Both the position numbers and the translations under genes were made by a program. Under the pieces are notes generated by a model. The model was not told where the DNA came from. It worked only from the letters and a program-made list of their open reading frames with translations, and made no database searches. This document shows positions 32,924 through 44,492 of a stretch of 64,000 nucleotides of DNA, piece after piece (positions within the stretch are counted from its first letter, which is position 1; every line of letters begins with the position of its first letter). Source of the stretch: Bostrychus sinensis (lineage: Eukaryota > Chordata > Actinopteri > Gobiiformes > Eleotridae); assembly GCA_020698575.1 (NCBI GenBank), contig CM036251.1:3671788-3735787 (forward strand). The letters run 5' to 3'.

Positions 32924-33580
32924 CACTGTAAAAAAAAATCTGTAAATTTTACAGTAAAAAATTGGCAGCTATGGTTGCCAGAATTCTACTGTAAAAATTA
33001 TAAGAGGCCTGTATTTAATTTTACAGTATCATATTATCACAAATGTTGTTTTTACAGTTTTTGACTTGAGTTTTTATCATTATTTACTGTAAAATTTTAA
33101 GTTATTATATTAAAAAAAATAGATTAACAGTATATTTTACAATTTGTGACTTAATCAACATTTACTGTAAAATTTAAAGTTATCTTTCAAAAAATAGATT
33201 AACTATATTTTACAATTTGTGACTTATGTTTTATTCATTTACTGTAAAATTTAAAGTTATTATCTTTCAAAAGAATAGATTAACAGTATATTTTACTATT
33301 TGTGACTTGAGTTTTAATCAACATTTACTGTAAAATGTAAAGTTATTTTCTTTTGAAAAGGTGTTAAACTGTAATAAACACAGGACTCGATTTTTTTTTA
33401 ACAGTGCTATACTGTATACATTACAAAAACAAAACTAAAAAATACTATTTTGCCTTATTTTTAATATTACAGTTAATTACCATAGCCAAAACAGTATTTT
33501 ACCAATATATCAATTACGGTCTTTTACTGTTGAGATTTTACAGATTTTTACCATGAAATCTACAGATATTTTTTACAGTG
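32924..33580 (+). mobile_element. MITE, CACTGTAAAAA family (copy 3, longest)
   Basis: Starts CACTGTAAAAAAAAATC and ends TTTTTTACAGTG. It is longer than 3028-3525 because a TTTACTGTAAAATTTAAAG block is tandemly repeated three to four times at 33070-33340. Confidence 0.8.
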
Positions 33581-33702
33581 CAGGACAATGGTCGTTTAGT
33601 CTCAGGGCGGACACATTCATTCACTATGGGACATTTAGAGTCTCCAGTTCACCTGTGCACGCCTGTTTCTGGGATGGTGGGACGTAGAGGAGACAGAATC
33701 AC

Positions 33703-33902
33703 TGAGGAGGAGGAGGAGGAGGAGGAGGAGGATGTGGAGGAGGAGGATGTGGAGGAGGAGGATGTGGAGGAGGAGGATGTGGAGGAGGAGGAGGAGGAGG
33801 ATGTGGAGGAGGAGGAGGAGGAGGATGTGGAGGAGGATGTGGAGGAGGAGGATGTGGAGGAGGATGTGGAGGAGGAGGAGGAGGAGGAGGAGGAGGAGGA
33901 GG
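33703..33902. repeat. GAGGAG/GATGTG purine-rich repeat
   Basis: Runs of GGA broken by GATGTGGAG. It lies just after a minus-strand SINE fragment (33607-33685). The glutamate-rich frame across it is a repeat artefact. Confidence 0.9.
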
Positions 33903-33909
33903 TTGATGT

Positions 33910-34370
33910 GAGGACAGCGTGGCAGGTTACAGGAGCCAGAGCTGACACCAGCGCTGGCTATTTCTGGACCTAACTAATGATTCATCAGCGTTCGCGGGCG
34001 CCGGCTCCTCGTGTCACTCCTGTAATTGTCACTTTGACTTTAGCACAGTTTGTCCTGCTACAGGGCACGGCTCAGTCCTGGCATCACACCCACAGTCAGA
34101 GCTGGATTCTGGCCTAAACCCTGCGCCCTGGGTTTGGATCTGATTGGTTTTTGTCTGGTTTTAGTGTTGGAGTATTATTGCTGCTTATGTTAGGCCTAGG
34201 TCAGGAGCAGGGAGATGGATTCTGCAACATTTGTGAGTTCTCAGAGTCAAAAATCCATCTTTAACCCAACATTTTTTGTCTTATGTGTTTCCTTAGGCTT
34301 TTGGCCAAACATGGGAACCCCTCACTCATGCATAGAGGTCATATGAAAGACAACAAAAGGTTTATCAGTG
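33910..34370. other. Unique spacer
   Basis: Non-repetitive; nothing coding recognised. Confidence 0.3.
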
Positions 34371-34454
34371 CAAAGACAGTGTATACATATTTTTTTTGTT
34401 GTTGTTGTTGATGGTAAAAGCAAATTTAATTAAAAAAAATATATATATAAACAC

Positions 34455-34542
34455 CAGACATGGCCCAAAGTTACTGGGATAGGCTCCAGTCACCCACGAT
34501 CTGGAATAAGCAGAAGAAAATGAATGAATGAATGAATATATA
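34455..34542 (+). mobile_element. SINE 3' fragment, DANA/mermaid-like
   Basis: GGCCCAAAGTTACTGGGATA, GGCTCCAGTCACCCACG and GAATGAATGAATGAATA match the end of 517-873. Highly AT-rich simple sequence follows to 34760. Confidence 0.7.
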
Positions 34543-34924
34543 ACACCAAAACTGTCAACATTTAAAAACTTATCTAAAATTTGTAAAATAAATTTGTAAA
34601 TATATAAATATAATATTTGTAAATAAATAATAAAAATAAATAAAAAATAATAAAAAATAAAAATAAAAAATATTTTTTTTAACATATAATAAATTTACCA
34701 CAAAGAAAAAAAAAAAAAGCTCTTAAACCTAAAAAAAAAAAAACTACTAAAAAGTATTAAAATGTAATATTTAAATAATATTCCTTCCATATTTAACCGT
34801 TCCAAGTGTCACTGAGACGTTTGAGCCTTCCGTAAGTTTCAGTATTTCAATATGAAAAGACAGCAAATATGTTCTTCTCATGATCTTCCAAATAAATTAT
34901 AAAATAATTTGACGAACCCCCTGC

Positions 34925-35055
34925 AAAGTGTGGCACAGCCTTCGTCTCGGCCAGATCTGGAACCAGTTTAAGTCCAGACTGAAATCCCACTTGTGACTAA
35001 ACATTTGGCCGTATCTGTTCTGTTGTTGTATAAAATTCAATTAATAAAAGAAAGA
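34925..35055 (+). mobile_element. L2-like LINE C-terminal stub and tail
   Basis: Reads FKSRLKSHL then stop at about 34970-34998, the usual L2 ending, followed by GTATAAAATTCAATTAATAA. Confidence 0.55.
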
Positions 35056-35725
35056 ATCATTCATTACAAGCTGATTTTACAAATAATAAAAAAAATAGTA
35101 AATAGTTTTGCATTTTATGATTTTCAGCTGAATAAATTACATTTTCATTTGTGTAAAATACAGTGAAGCCCGAAATTATTCTTACCCCTGGCAAATTCTG
35201 ACTTCTGTTACCAGTGTTGTGCATGAACGAGATCAAATGAATGCGTTCATTGAACACATTCATTTTTATGTGAACTTTGAACTGAACGCAACACATTTGT
35301 AAATCAAGAACTTGAACGTGAATTTGTTCAGATTATGTGAGATGAACGACGTACGTCACTGTTGGGGTTCAATTAAACGTCGGAAGTTGTTTTCACCTGA
35401 GTCGAGTGACGAGGTCTGATCGCACTTTTTAAACAGCGCTGTCCCTCACTGCCCACGGGCTCCACTCCAAAACTGCACCGCTTCACCAGAGAGCGCTTGT
35501 GTGCGCAATGCATCTTGGGTAACGTAGTGTGAAGCCAAAGATAGTCGAATCTAATATCTTTGGCAGTGCAAGTGAAGGCACAGAGAACACAGACGATGCT
35601 GCCTCTAACTTTGATCATTTACAGACATTTTACACATTGTCACACAAAGACTCTGACGGAAAAAAATTACCTTTCTGTGCAAGCTTATATCTGCAAAAAC
35701 GTCCATTTTGTGTGATAGACTTTAA

Positions 35726-36467
35726 GGGCGCACTCACACTAGGGCCATTCAAACCGTGCTGTGCCCAGGTAAGATTGGGGAGGGGTCTGAGTCCCCCGCC
35801 GGCCCGCACTCTCACCGCACAAACGATCTGTGCCGTGGCCCGGTTACGTCATCACCTCTGAGAGCGACAGGCTGCTACGTCATCGTGATGCGCAGTTTGT
35901 TTACAAGCTGAGCGAGCTGCTAACACTTTTAAAACCGGCGTCGTGGAAAACTTGAGACCAGCGGCATGAAGTTTCTGTGCTGTTGTGATTCTGCTTTGAG
36001 TCTCGTTCTTGAGACGCGGTCTTCTCTCACAGGTTTGGAATAAACCACATCCGAGGAGCAGCGAAGGCACCGCAGACAGAGAGAGGATTCAAAACTACTG
36101 CTGCTGTCTGTTCTCTTCTTCAGAAAGGTGAGCGCAAGTCGCTGGCATTGGTACAAGTGTTGATAATGGAGTTTATTCACTTTTTACCGAGAGAAGAACA
36201 GTTGCATAGATGACCCGCCTCATAGTCGTGCGTGCGCGCATGCATGAGCAACCGCGCCGTGCCGTGGCCCACCTCCTCCAACCGTGCCAAAGTCCTGAAG
36301 CGTACCGCGCCACAGTCCTGAAGCGTACCGCGCCACAGTCCTGAAGCGTACCGCGCCACAGTCCTGAAGCGTACCGCGCCTGGGCGCGCTGCGAGCGAGG
36401 CAACCGTGCCGTGCTTTAGGGGCGTTCCGTACTTGGGCACGGTTCATTGGCCTGCTGTGAGTACACC
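35726..36467. mobile_element. TTAA-flanked element nested in the hAT relic
   Basis: TTAA at 35722-35725 and 36468-36471 bracket matching ends (GGGCGCACTCACACTAGGGC against GGTGTACTCACAGCAGGCC on the other strand, then ACCGTGC words in both). The TTAA duplication fits piggyBac- or Kolobok-type elements. No transposase frame is seen. Confidence 0.7.
36291..36380. repeat. 23-bp GC-rich tandem repeat (about 4 copies)
   Basis: Perfect copies of CAGTCCTGAAGCGTACCGCG plus CCA, inside the TTAA-flanked element. Confidence 0.95.
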
Positions 36468-37159
36468 TTAAGATCTACAGTGAGGCTAGAAGGTAGATGT
36501 ATAGTGATAGAAGTCATAGTTTGAAAAACAAGTTCAGCCTTTCATTTACATATCTCACCTAAAAATAACATGAACTGAACTTTGAACTAGTTCAAAATTA
36601 AAATTGTGAACTATGAACATGAACAGTTCACTTTGAACATGTGTGAACTGAACTTTGAACTAGTTCATGAAAAGTGTGAACTTGCACAACACTGTCTGTT
36701 ACTTTCATTCAACCAGCAAGGTTTTTTTTTTTTTTTGGATTGGAAATGACACAGGCTTCTCCCAAAAGATAATAAGACAATATACAAGAGGTATCACTGT
36801 GGGAAAAAAAAATATTTCTCAGCTTTTATTTACATTTACAATAAAAGTAACTTTAATTCAGAATTTTCCAGGGGTATGAATAATTTCAGGTTTCACTGCA
36901 CATATTTTAATAGTGTAAAAATCTCGTCATGTCCTCGTGAGCCCAGCCTCGTGTCTTGTCCCGTGTCATTTTGTAAACCAGCCTTTTATTGTCTTTTGTC
37001 TTATTATCTATTGCAGGGGTCTCCAACCTTTTTTCCACTGAGAGCTAAATGAAAACGGCAGAGAGCTACTTGAGCTTTGTAATGTTCATCCTCATCTTCT
37101 GTTTCTTATTACTGTTCAGGGCTGTGAGCACTGGACCTGATCCCACTAACTGTGTCTTA

Positions 37160-37876
37160 AGCCCTATTCGCACGGGATCAGTGTTACCCAGGGACCTCCA
37201 GTAATTTGTAATAATCGCCGATGTCGTCTGTGATTTTTATCCCGTGTGAATCATCCATGTCTGTAAAAATGTCTGTAAAAATTCCCCCGAAAATTACCGG
37301 CCATATTTCGGCCAACACAGATTGTTTCCTAAAGTTCTTAACAGTGATCCAAAATGTCTTTTAACGCTCCATTGTCTGTATTTAAACTCTCTTAATAATA
37401 ACACGTCTCTTTTGGTCTTACTCCGAAACGATTACTTTTTTTCTCAGAGTAAAAAGTAAAAAAAAAAAAAAGAGTAAACAAACTACGTTGAAGGCGTGAC
37501 CCAGAAGCACACCTCTGTCGTCATGGCAACGTTAGTTTTTGGAGCAACATGGGGCTGTTTTGGAAAGTTAGGACGCTTTCAGTGCTAAAGTTAGATCCAG
37601 AGAGATGAATGTTTGTCGGGACAGTAAATCACATAAAAGATAGTGATTTAGGATTAAGTAGAGCTAGAAACATAAACGAAATCTGGGATTTTTATTATAA
37701 ATCTGTGTAATTTTCAATACGTCATATCTGGAATAAAGTTTGTAAACCTGAGTAAATTACAGACATTGAGACATTGTTTATCCCGTGTGAATGCCTGACT
37801 AAAAACACTGACGTTGGGGGGTAATTCACGAATTACAGAGGTCCAGGGGTAATGTTTATCCCATGTGAACAGGGCT
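37160..37876. mobile_element. PIF-Harbinger-type MITE with TTA duplication
   Basis: AGCCCTATTCGCACGGGAT faces ATCCCATGTGAACAGGGCT. TTA flanks at 37157-37159 and 37877-37879. A relative in opposite orientation is at 58670-59361. Confidence 0.75.
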
Positions 37877-38201
37877 TTAGGTGGGGTACAGATCGGACCA
37901 TTTACTTTAGCATTAAAACAACTAAAATATTTAGTTCACCTGTGTGCATTTTGTGTCTGTGTGCAGCAGCACTGCAGATCTAACACACTTCCATCATTAA
38001 AACATAGTTAAAACTTGCTGTGTCTTCCATTGCCTTGAACCAAAAACTAATTTTCATGAAAATAATAATTCTTCATAAAAAAAGTAGTTATTTAGCCTTT
38101 TAGCTGCGTGCGGTGATGCTTGCTGCCCATCGCACGAACACAAGTTGGTTTTCCATCGATACATCAAATTTGACTAATTAAGATTCATTAAGCACTTGGG
38201 G

Positions 38202-38645
38202 CAGTGGCGTAACTTGGTGATGTGGGGCCCCAGTGCAGGATTTCAGAAGGGGCCCTTAAGTTATGAAGCACATTCAGGATTTCAGGTTTATGCATTAAGC
38301 TTTTTAATTTATAAAATGTCACTGTTAGTCGTTTTACTGGAGTTTGATACAAAAAACAGGTGCTTTTTTATTAATATTTAGAGACGATTTTTATTACAAT
38401 TTGTGTATTTATCTTCAGAAGGTTTTTTTTGTTTGTCATGAGTTTACAAACTTAAGAGGATTTAAAAACGTCTGCATGTTAAAAAGTCAGTGTTCTGTAC
38501 CAGAGTTATGTGCTGCTCCTAATTACTATGAATATTTTAAACACAGACCTGACCACAGATGAACAAAGGTCTACTCTAATGGGCCCCTAAATATCCAGGG
38601 CCCCAGTGCAGTTGCATTGGCCGCACTGCCTGATGTTAGCGCCTG
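38202..38645. mobile_element. hAT-type MITE with perfect 8-bp duplication, nested
   Basis: CAGTGGCGTAAC start and GTTAGCGCCTG end; ACTTGGGG at 38194-38201 and 38646-38653. Contains two GGGGCCCCAGTGCAG-like words. Confidence 0.8.
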
Positions 38646-38739
38646 ACTTGGGGAGCTACAGGTTGGAGACCCCTGATCTATTCTAATTTTCTTTTTATAT
38701 TTGTTATGCGGTCACAGAATGTTTTTATAGACACCATTA

Positions 38740-38844
38740 GTAACAGTACAATGTATTTTGTTCGTTGATTTTATTTCTTTACAGCACTTTTCCAACTGGG
38801 GTTGTTTTAAATGTGCTATATAAATACATTTTGAATTGATTTGA
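38740..38844 (+). mobile_element. LINE 3' tail
   Basis: AATGTGCTATATAAATACAT followed by TTTTGAATTGATTTGA, a typical fish retroelement terminus. Confidence 0.6.
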
Positions 38845-39776
38845 CTGCAACAAGCCTTTTAGCAATACTTTTTAACATGTTTGCTGAGTGGATGCTGTGA
38901 TTTGCTAAAACTAATCATAATAATCACCTCCAACTATCCTACTATACTTTACAAATGTCGTTACAAATGCAGAGTGCTACTGCGAGGTTCCTTGTGCTGT
39001 GGTTTGTTCTTGAACCTGTGTTTGTTTTGTGAGATGTATCATTGCTTGGTGTCAGAAAAATTCAGAAGATGTTTCCTTAAGTGTTGAGCTTAAGTGGCAC
39101 TCTGTCGCCAGTGAAGAGTCCAAGATACGGTGCAGCAATTTACTGTTTATTAGCAAATATCCATTTGTTAATTAACCACAAATGAAACATAAGACGTGGC
39201 CAAAATCCATAAATCAATACCCCTTTGTCTTAGTTTGGTATTTTGTTTGTTTTCTCCTAATTGCTGTTCTTTTTTTTGGCTTGGGTTGCTGCGTTTTTTA
39301 TATACAAGTTCTTTTTAATAAACATGTTTTATATTTTATAACAAAAACAAACAGCACATCACAGAAACAAACAAGCAAAGGCAGATCTTTTAGCATTTAA
39401 AAATACATGAGAGTATTGTGGTTTTGCATGAATTGAGCTTTCTAGCAACTGTTTGTTTGCAGTGATGACCTTGAAATTCTCAGACAATCTAACACCTTCT
39501 CCCATTTTTTGAAAAATACCTGCAATTTACCACTGAGACACTAACTTAATCTCCCTAAAGTTATAACCTTGGTAATAAAGTTTTCCACAACTGAACAGAA
39601 GGGGCCTCATTACTAACCCCAGGAGGAGGACAGTATGTTCTTTCACCACACTAATCTTCCTGCATGGGCTGCTACATTTGATTGCTGTTTTAGTCCTTAT
39701 TTAGTCCTGGTGTAGTTTTGGTTAAGTCCTAAATTAGTACTGGGTAAATCCTATTTTTGGAAGGTTTCAGTCCTGC
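38845..39776. other. AT-rich spacer
   Basis: No gene recognised. 39685-39765 holds a short degenerate run of TTTAGTCCTGG-like words, the complement of the 24568-26475 minisatellite unit. Confidence 0.3.
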
Positions 39777-39784
39777 ATAAAATC

Positions 39785-40448
39785 TTGAGCCCGACTAATA
39801 TATCGGCTGGATATATCGGCCCATTAGAAAATTATTGGTTATCGGCCGAAATCTGGCCGATATCCACCAATATAAACAGCACTATTTTTACTGTGTGCTG
39901 GAATAAGACCTGTTTACTTGTCCAGCAGAGGGCGCTGGTGTTTCCAAACAGTTGGGCTTTTACTCTGCAGTTCATAGGAAACTCCCCAAATCGCCTTATC
40001 ATGGCCTGAAAAGCTCAAAAAAGATATACAAATATGTTGCTCATTTCTCTGCTATAAAACCTCATAGAACAAAAATTAAAATACATTATATAGTTCTCCC
40101 CATGCTCTACTTGTAGAGCAAGTTTAAATGAAATTTAGGTTAAACAAATTTAGTTTAAGCTAAATGAAATAAAGAAATATAATACATAAAATACATAATA
40201 ATACTCCCCACACCAATGCCCACTACAACCTACATAACACTCAGCAGAAAGAACAATAAGCAGATTTCTACAACATTTTAAAAAGATGTTTAGTCTGATA
40301 AAGTGTCCTGGGGTGGACACGCCATATTCATGTAAACAAGAGCAGAAAGAAAAATGCTTTAAAATGCTTTTTCCTAATGTATAACTGTATCGGTTGATGT
40401 ATCTGATATCAGCATTTTTTGTTACCTAATATCGGTATCGGCATCGGC

Positions 40449-40486
<38 letters not shown>

Positions 40487-40503
40487 ATAATGGTCAGGCT
40501 CTA
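39785..40503. mobile_element. hAT-type MITE (TATCGGC family) with perfect 8-bp duplication
   Basis: Starts TTGAGCCCGACTAATATATC and ends ATGGTCAGGCTCTA. ATAAAATC flanks both sides (39777-39784, 40504-40511). Internal repeats of ATCGGC/CCGATA at each end; a 34-base A-run at about 40450. Confidence 0.75.
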
Positions 40504-40511
40504 ATAAAATC

Positions 40512-41712
40512 CAAATCTGTCATAGTCTTTGTGTCTTTGTGGGTGGTGCGCTGGTTAGTTCTTGTTTTGGGTTACTCCTCCATTCCACAAATGAACTGCA
40601 CGATATGCTAAAAAAAATACTGCACTGTAAAAAAATAAAAAATAAAAAATATGCTGTGAAAGCTCAAGGCAACAGGATCCCTCAAGATTTTTAAGTTAAA
40701 ATTTAATTTATTTTCTACTATGAATATTTTTTGTTCAACTAATTTGAGGTTCTTATGTCTAAAAGCTTTAAATTTTAAGTTTTATTCTCTATCATTATCA
40801 TCTTACAGTCAACTGACTATCCAGTGTTCAGAAAAGGTATTATTATGGATACTAATAAAAACTAAATATACTACATTTAACAAAAGAATACTTTTTTCTG
40901 AACAATGGATATTAAGTTGGCTGTAAGATGGGTTAAAAATAAAGATAGTGAGTAAAACTTAAAATTGAAAGCTACATATGAACATCAAATTAAGTGAATA
41001 AAAATATTTATTCTTGAAGGATCCTGTTGCCTTGAGTTTTTTTAAGTTTTTGCAGCATTTTACAGCGCTCCTGTCTTTGTTTTCCTTGTCCTGATGGTTG
41101 CCAGTTCAGTTCTTTTCTGTGATTGTTTTTTGGCTTCGGTTACTCCTTCAGATTTATTCTGAGTGCTGCTTTAGTCCTCATTTAGTCCTGGTTTAGTCTT
41201 GGCTGTATAACATCCAGTTTAATCCTATTCCACCACTGCTTTAACTCGACAGTTTTTCTCCAATCATCTCGTCATAACGGCTCAGCGTTGGTCCTCCTGA
41301 TTACTCACAGACCCTGATTGTTCACAGTTCATTTGTGGCTGATTAAAATGGGTCTTATATTCTCCCGGTGTCAAAGCTGCAGTCACCGCGGCTTAATTCT
41401 GGTTGTAGACAGATGTCAGGCTTTACACACAAAGCCTCTTTAGAGAAAAACCTTTTAATATGGCTTTAGGCATGAGATCATCATCATCGGCAGCAGCAGC
41501 AGCAGCAGCAGCGGCAGTGGAAAACAGCTAAATTCAGATGTATGTATGAATGACTTCCTTTCAGAGCAGGGTCTTATGAAAACCATAAAATATGCAAGAT
41601 CTACAAATATAGTCGACAGTTTTTCAGCAGCGGGAATGTTATGGAAATTGTCAGGAAAAGCCATTTGTCAGAAAATTCATTAGTTCAAGAATATTCTACC
41701 ACTTATTCCTGC
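40512..41712. other. Unique spacer with small repeats
   Basis: CAG microsatellite at 41488-41515, a TTTAGTCCTGG-like run at 41168-41225. 41270-41400 is a balanced block. No gene recognised. Confidence 0.3.
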
Positions 41713-42190
41713 AAAATCAAAAACAGACCTGGAGTTGTGTTTTGTTTCACTCTCTGTATTTGTATTCTCTGGTGCTGAGTTTCTGAGGCCTCGGAATGCT
41801 CGGTTTGTCTCCCATGAAGCCCCGCCCACTCCAGGAAGCACTGACCAATCAACAAAAAGCCCTTTACATCCAGTCTGCTCTCATTCATTTATCCAAAAAA
41901 AAAAAACTGTGCACAGCTCTGTTTCCACTGATTCCTCACAGATATTTTTACTTTTGGGAGTAAAATGGCATCATACAAAAAAAGTTTAAGGGAATAAACA
42001 GCTTTTTTTTCCACAGTTTGTTTAAATAATTCTGCACCCTGCTTGCTGCTCTGTTCACCTGCTCCTTTTTGACAGTAGTAAAGTTATTATTGGCTTTTTT
42101 AAAGTTTGTAAAACATGCTGCTGTTCTGTGAGCAAGACTGGTTTAAAAATATGAATAAAAGCAGAATATTTAAAAGAATTACAATGTGGT
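41713..42190 (+). repeat. Dispersed repeat, related copies at 59557 and 60847
   Basis: GTGCTGAGTTTCTGAGGCCT, CCATGAAGCCCCGCCCACTC, AGGAAGCACTGACCAATCAA and TTTCCACTGATTCCTCACAG recur in order at 59565-59745, with the later part also at 61470-61670. Confidence 0.75.
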
Positions 42191-43010
42191 TGTCCAATTT
42201 GTTCGTTTAAATGAAACTTGCAGGAGTATTTTTGACCCACAAGAGTACAACTTTGCAAGCTGTGTCATTATTGAAAGGCTATAAAAGTTCACCTGATGCA
42301 GTACAAGGTGAAACTATCCTCATTATTTGCCTGGGAGCAAGAATAGGACATTTTTTGCTACATTTAACTATTATTTTATGTCAGAGTATACCTTGGATCA
42401 TTACAAGTTTGTGCTCTTGTTTCAACTCAGCCTCATTTGGTCCAAGGACACCTAAATACACCTTTTTTTGGGGACAAGCAGGCAGACTTTTTCTGTATAA
42501 TGGGGTGCTACAGTCGCATACTGTTACAAGATAATAACATTTGCTACAAAAAACATAAAGAAATAACATTATCAGGATTATTGTACTTTTACTTTGAAAA
42601 CGTCTACAATTTGCCTCAGAAAATACAAAAAAATGTCATCCAGCTGATAAATTATCTTGTAAATACCGAACTTGTTGCGAGTGTTGCAGACTAGGACCTA
42701 AAGCAGAACTCAAACTGGTTTCAGTGGTGTCAAAAACATATTTTCTTGCTGGAGGTCGGTGTCGTTAGCAAGAGCCGAGAGTGGAGCCGCGAGGACGGAA
42801 GGTGCTGGAGTTTGTCAGGAAAATGCTGGAAAAAAAGAATTCAAATTTAGAAGACAGTCCAAAAAAAAAAAAATTATATATAAAAGGGTTAAAAATTTCA
42901 AGAAATCTGTAAATCTTCAAAGTAGATGTAGAGATGTGTTGCTGGGCGGAGGAATGGCAGCTGAACCAGGGTTTAAGTGGGCTGTAGTAGGACATTGAGT
43001 GTACCCTGTT
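42191..43010. other. Spacer without recognisable genes
   Basis: Several short overlapping frames with no recognised family. Confidence 0.3.
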
Positions 43011-43133
43011 TTAGCTTGTTTAATGTGTAATGTGTTTTTATTTTATTTTTTATTGTTATTTGTCTTGGACTGCTGTAATCTCTTCTGCAAACAAATTTAC
43101 CCTTGGGGATTGATAAAGAAACCTTGAACCTTA
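43011..43133 (+). mobile_element. LINE 3' tail
   Basis: Ends CTTGGGGATTGATAAAG and AAACCTTGAACCTT, the tail type of fish RTE/Rex-like LINEs. CA repeats follow at 43207-43233, AAT repeats at 43400-43421 and AAC repeats at 43494-43514. Confidence 0.5.
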
Positions 43134-43568
43134 AGTCGGCTGAGCTGAATGCAGGTGGACCGCAGGTGAGTGATTAGAAGTAAGTAGACACACGCACAAA
43201 CACACAACAAACACACACACACACACACACAAACACAACAAACATGCACACATAACAAACACACAACAAACATGCACACAGGTGAGGGAGCGGGAGAAGG
43301 GAGAAAACACAAGGATCCTGAAAAAACTTCCCCAATTTATGAGCTTCAGTGTAAGCGTAAACTACACACTAGCGTGTAAAAAAAATAAAAAATTAAAATA
43401 ATAATAATAATAATAATAATATTTGTATTTCAAAATTGTAATTGTTCATTATGTTGCCAGTTTAATACACACACACAAAAAAAACAAAAAAAAACAACAA
43501 CAACAACAACAACAAACAAACTACTGTGGTTCAGAATCTCATTTACAGGGGAGTCCTGGCCCCATGAG

Positions 43569-44012
43569 CAGAGGTGTAGCACAAAATTGTGGGCCCTTTA
43601 TATAAACCGTCTTGGTGGGCCCCCAGGTTCACTTGATCAATATTTCTCAAGCATGTTCCAGGCTTTTTGAGGGCCCCTCCCTGCAGTGGGGTTAATGGTA
43701 CCCTTCACTCCCCCAGTTCGACCCCTGCCCATGGGAGACCTGTTGTACATGTTTTTAGCAGGAGGGGAAACCAGAGAACACGCAAACTCCACACAGAAAG
43801 GCCCCACCCGGCCCGAGAATCGAACCCGAGACCTTCTTGCTGTGAGTGCTCACCACTGTTCCACACATATGCCACAGGACACATCCGTCACACCTCATAC
43901 ACCTTTGTTAAACTTGCATAGACTTTGTAATAAATATTTATTTTATCAGTCTTGAGCCCCCCTGTAACCGCAGCCCCGGGCCCCCGTGCGCTGCGTCCGG
44001 CCCTGGCTCAGC
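43569..44012. mobile_element. hAT-type element with nested minus-strand SINE head
   Basis: CAGAGGTGTAGCACAAAATT at 43569 and GCTGCGTCCGGCCCTG near 44006 resemble the two ends of a fish hAT MITE. 43755-43865 is a minus-strand DANA/mermaid-like SINE head (CACGCAAACTCCACACAG, GAATCGAACCCGAGACC). No matching duplication found. Confidence 0.5.
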
Positions 44013-44492
44013 TCAGTCTGGTGTCACACAGACGCACTGACAGGTGGATCCAGACTGCACGCGCATGCACCGCTGGACGCACGCACGCCTCACGCACGTA
44101 TTCCTCGCGCATTCAGCATCCCTCGCGCTCGCACCGCCCGAGAAACCCTCCCTCCCTCCCTGCCTCACTCCCGTCCGCGTGCCGCTATACCTCCGCCGCC
44201 GCGAGGAGCTCTCAGCATCAGCGCGAGCGAGGAGATCCACGAGAAACAACGCGGCGCTATTCGCGGATAAAGAGCAGAAAAAGCACCGAGAAAAGACGCA
44301 AAGTTAGCGGCGAGGAGCTGCGCAAGGCTCGGGGTGAACGCGAACCAAGCTCCGGTCTCCTCCGCGCAGGATTTCGGGACTCTACGCCCGCGGTTCGAGC
44401 TCCACTCCGGGGGAAAACCTGAGGGGAAGCACACGGAGACTCGCGCAGTGGGAAGCGGGGGAAGAGGACCGAGGGTTTCCGCCGCTGTGGAG
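44013..44492 (+). promoter_or_regulatory. CpG island with probable promoter and 5' untranslated exon
   Basis: The densest CpG block in the window (CGCGCATGCAC, CTCGCGCTCGCACCG, CCGCCGCCGCGAGG, CGCGGCGCTATTCGCGG). It is not repetitive, unlike its flanks. It ends GCTGTGGAG|GTGAGTGG, a consensus splice donor at 44493. I infer a TATA-less promoter and noncoding first exon of a plus-strand host gene whose remaining exons lie beyond the window. Frames through it lack a recognisable protein and overlap on both strands, as expected from stop-poor GC-rich DNA. The alternative is an orphan CpG island. Confidence 0.55.

Larger units (their letters stand above)
35212..36694. mobile_element. hAT transposon relic with perfect 8-bp duplication
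   Basis: Starts CAGTGTTGTGCATGAACG and ends GAACTTGCACAACACTG. TCTGTTAC flanks it exactly (35204-35211 and 36695-36702). Ends are rich in GAACTTTGAACTAG-like words. A frame at 35529-35720 includes HLQTFYTLSHKDSDGKK and LPFCASLYLQK, which could be a worn BED-finger-like N-terminus of a hAT transposase, but the zinc-ligand pattern is incomplete. A TTAA-flanked element is nested inside. Confidence 0.8.
37014..38675. mobile_element. hAT-type element hosting two later insertions
   Basis: Starts CAGGGGTCTCCAACCT and ends AGGTTGGAGACCCCTG. ATCTATTG (37006-37013) and ATCTATTC (38676-38683) form an 8-bp duplication with one change. Own sequence is what remains outside 37160-37876 and 38202-38645. Confidence 0.8.

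Noticed and set aside
33578..33973. 131-codon frame with long Glu/Asp-Val runs
   Set aside because: Starts in a minus-strand SINE fragment and continues through the GGA repeat; no domain on either side.
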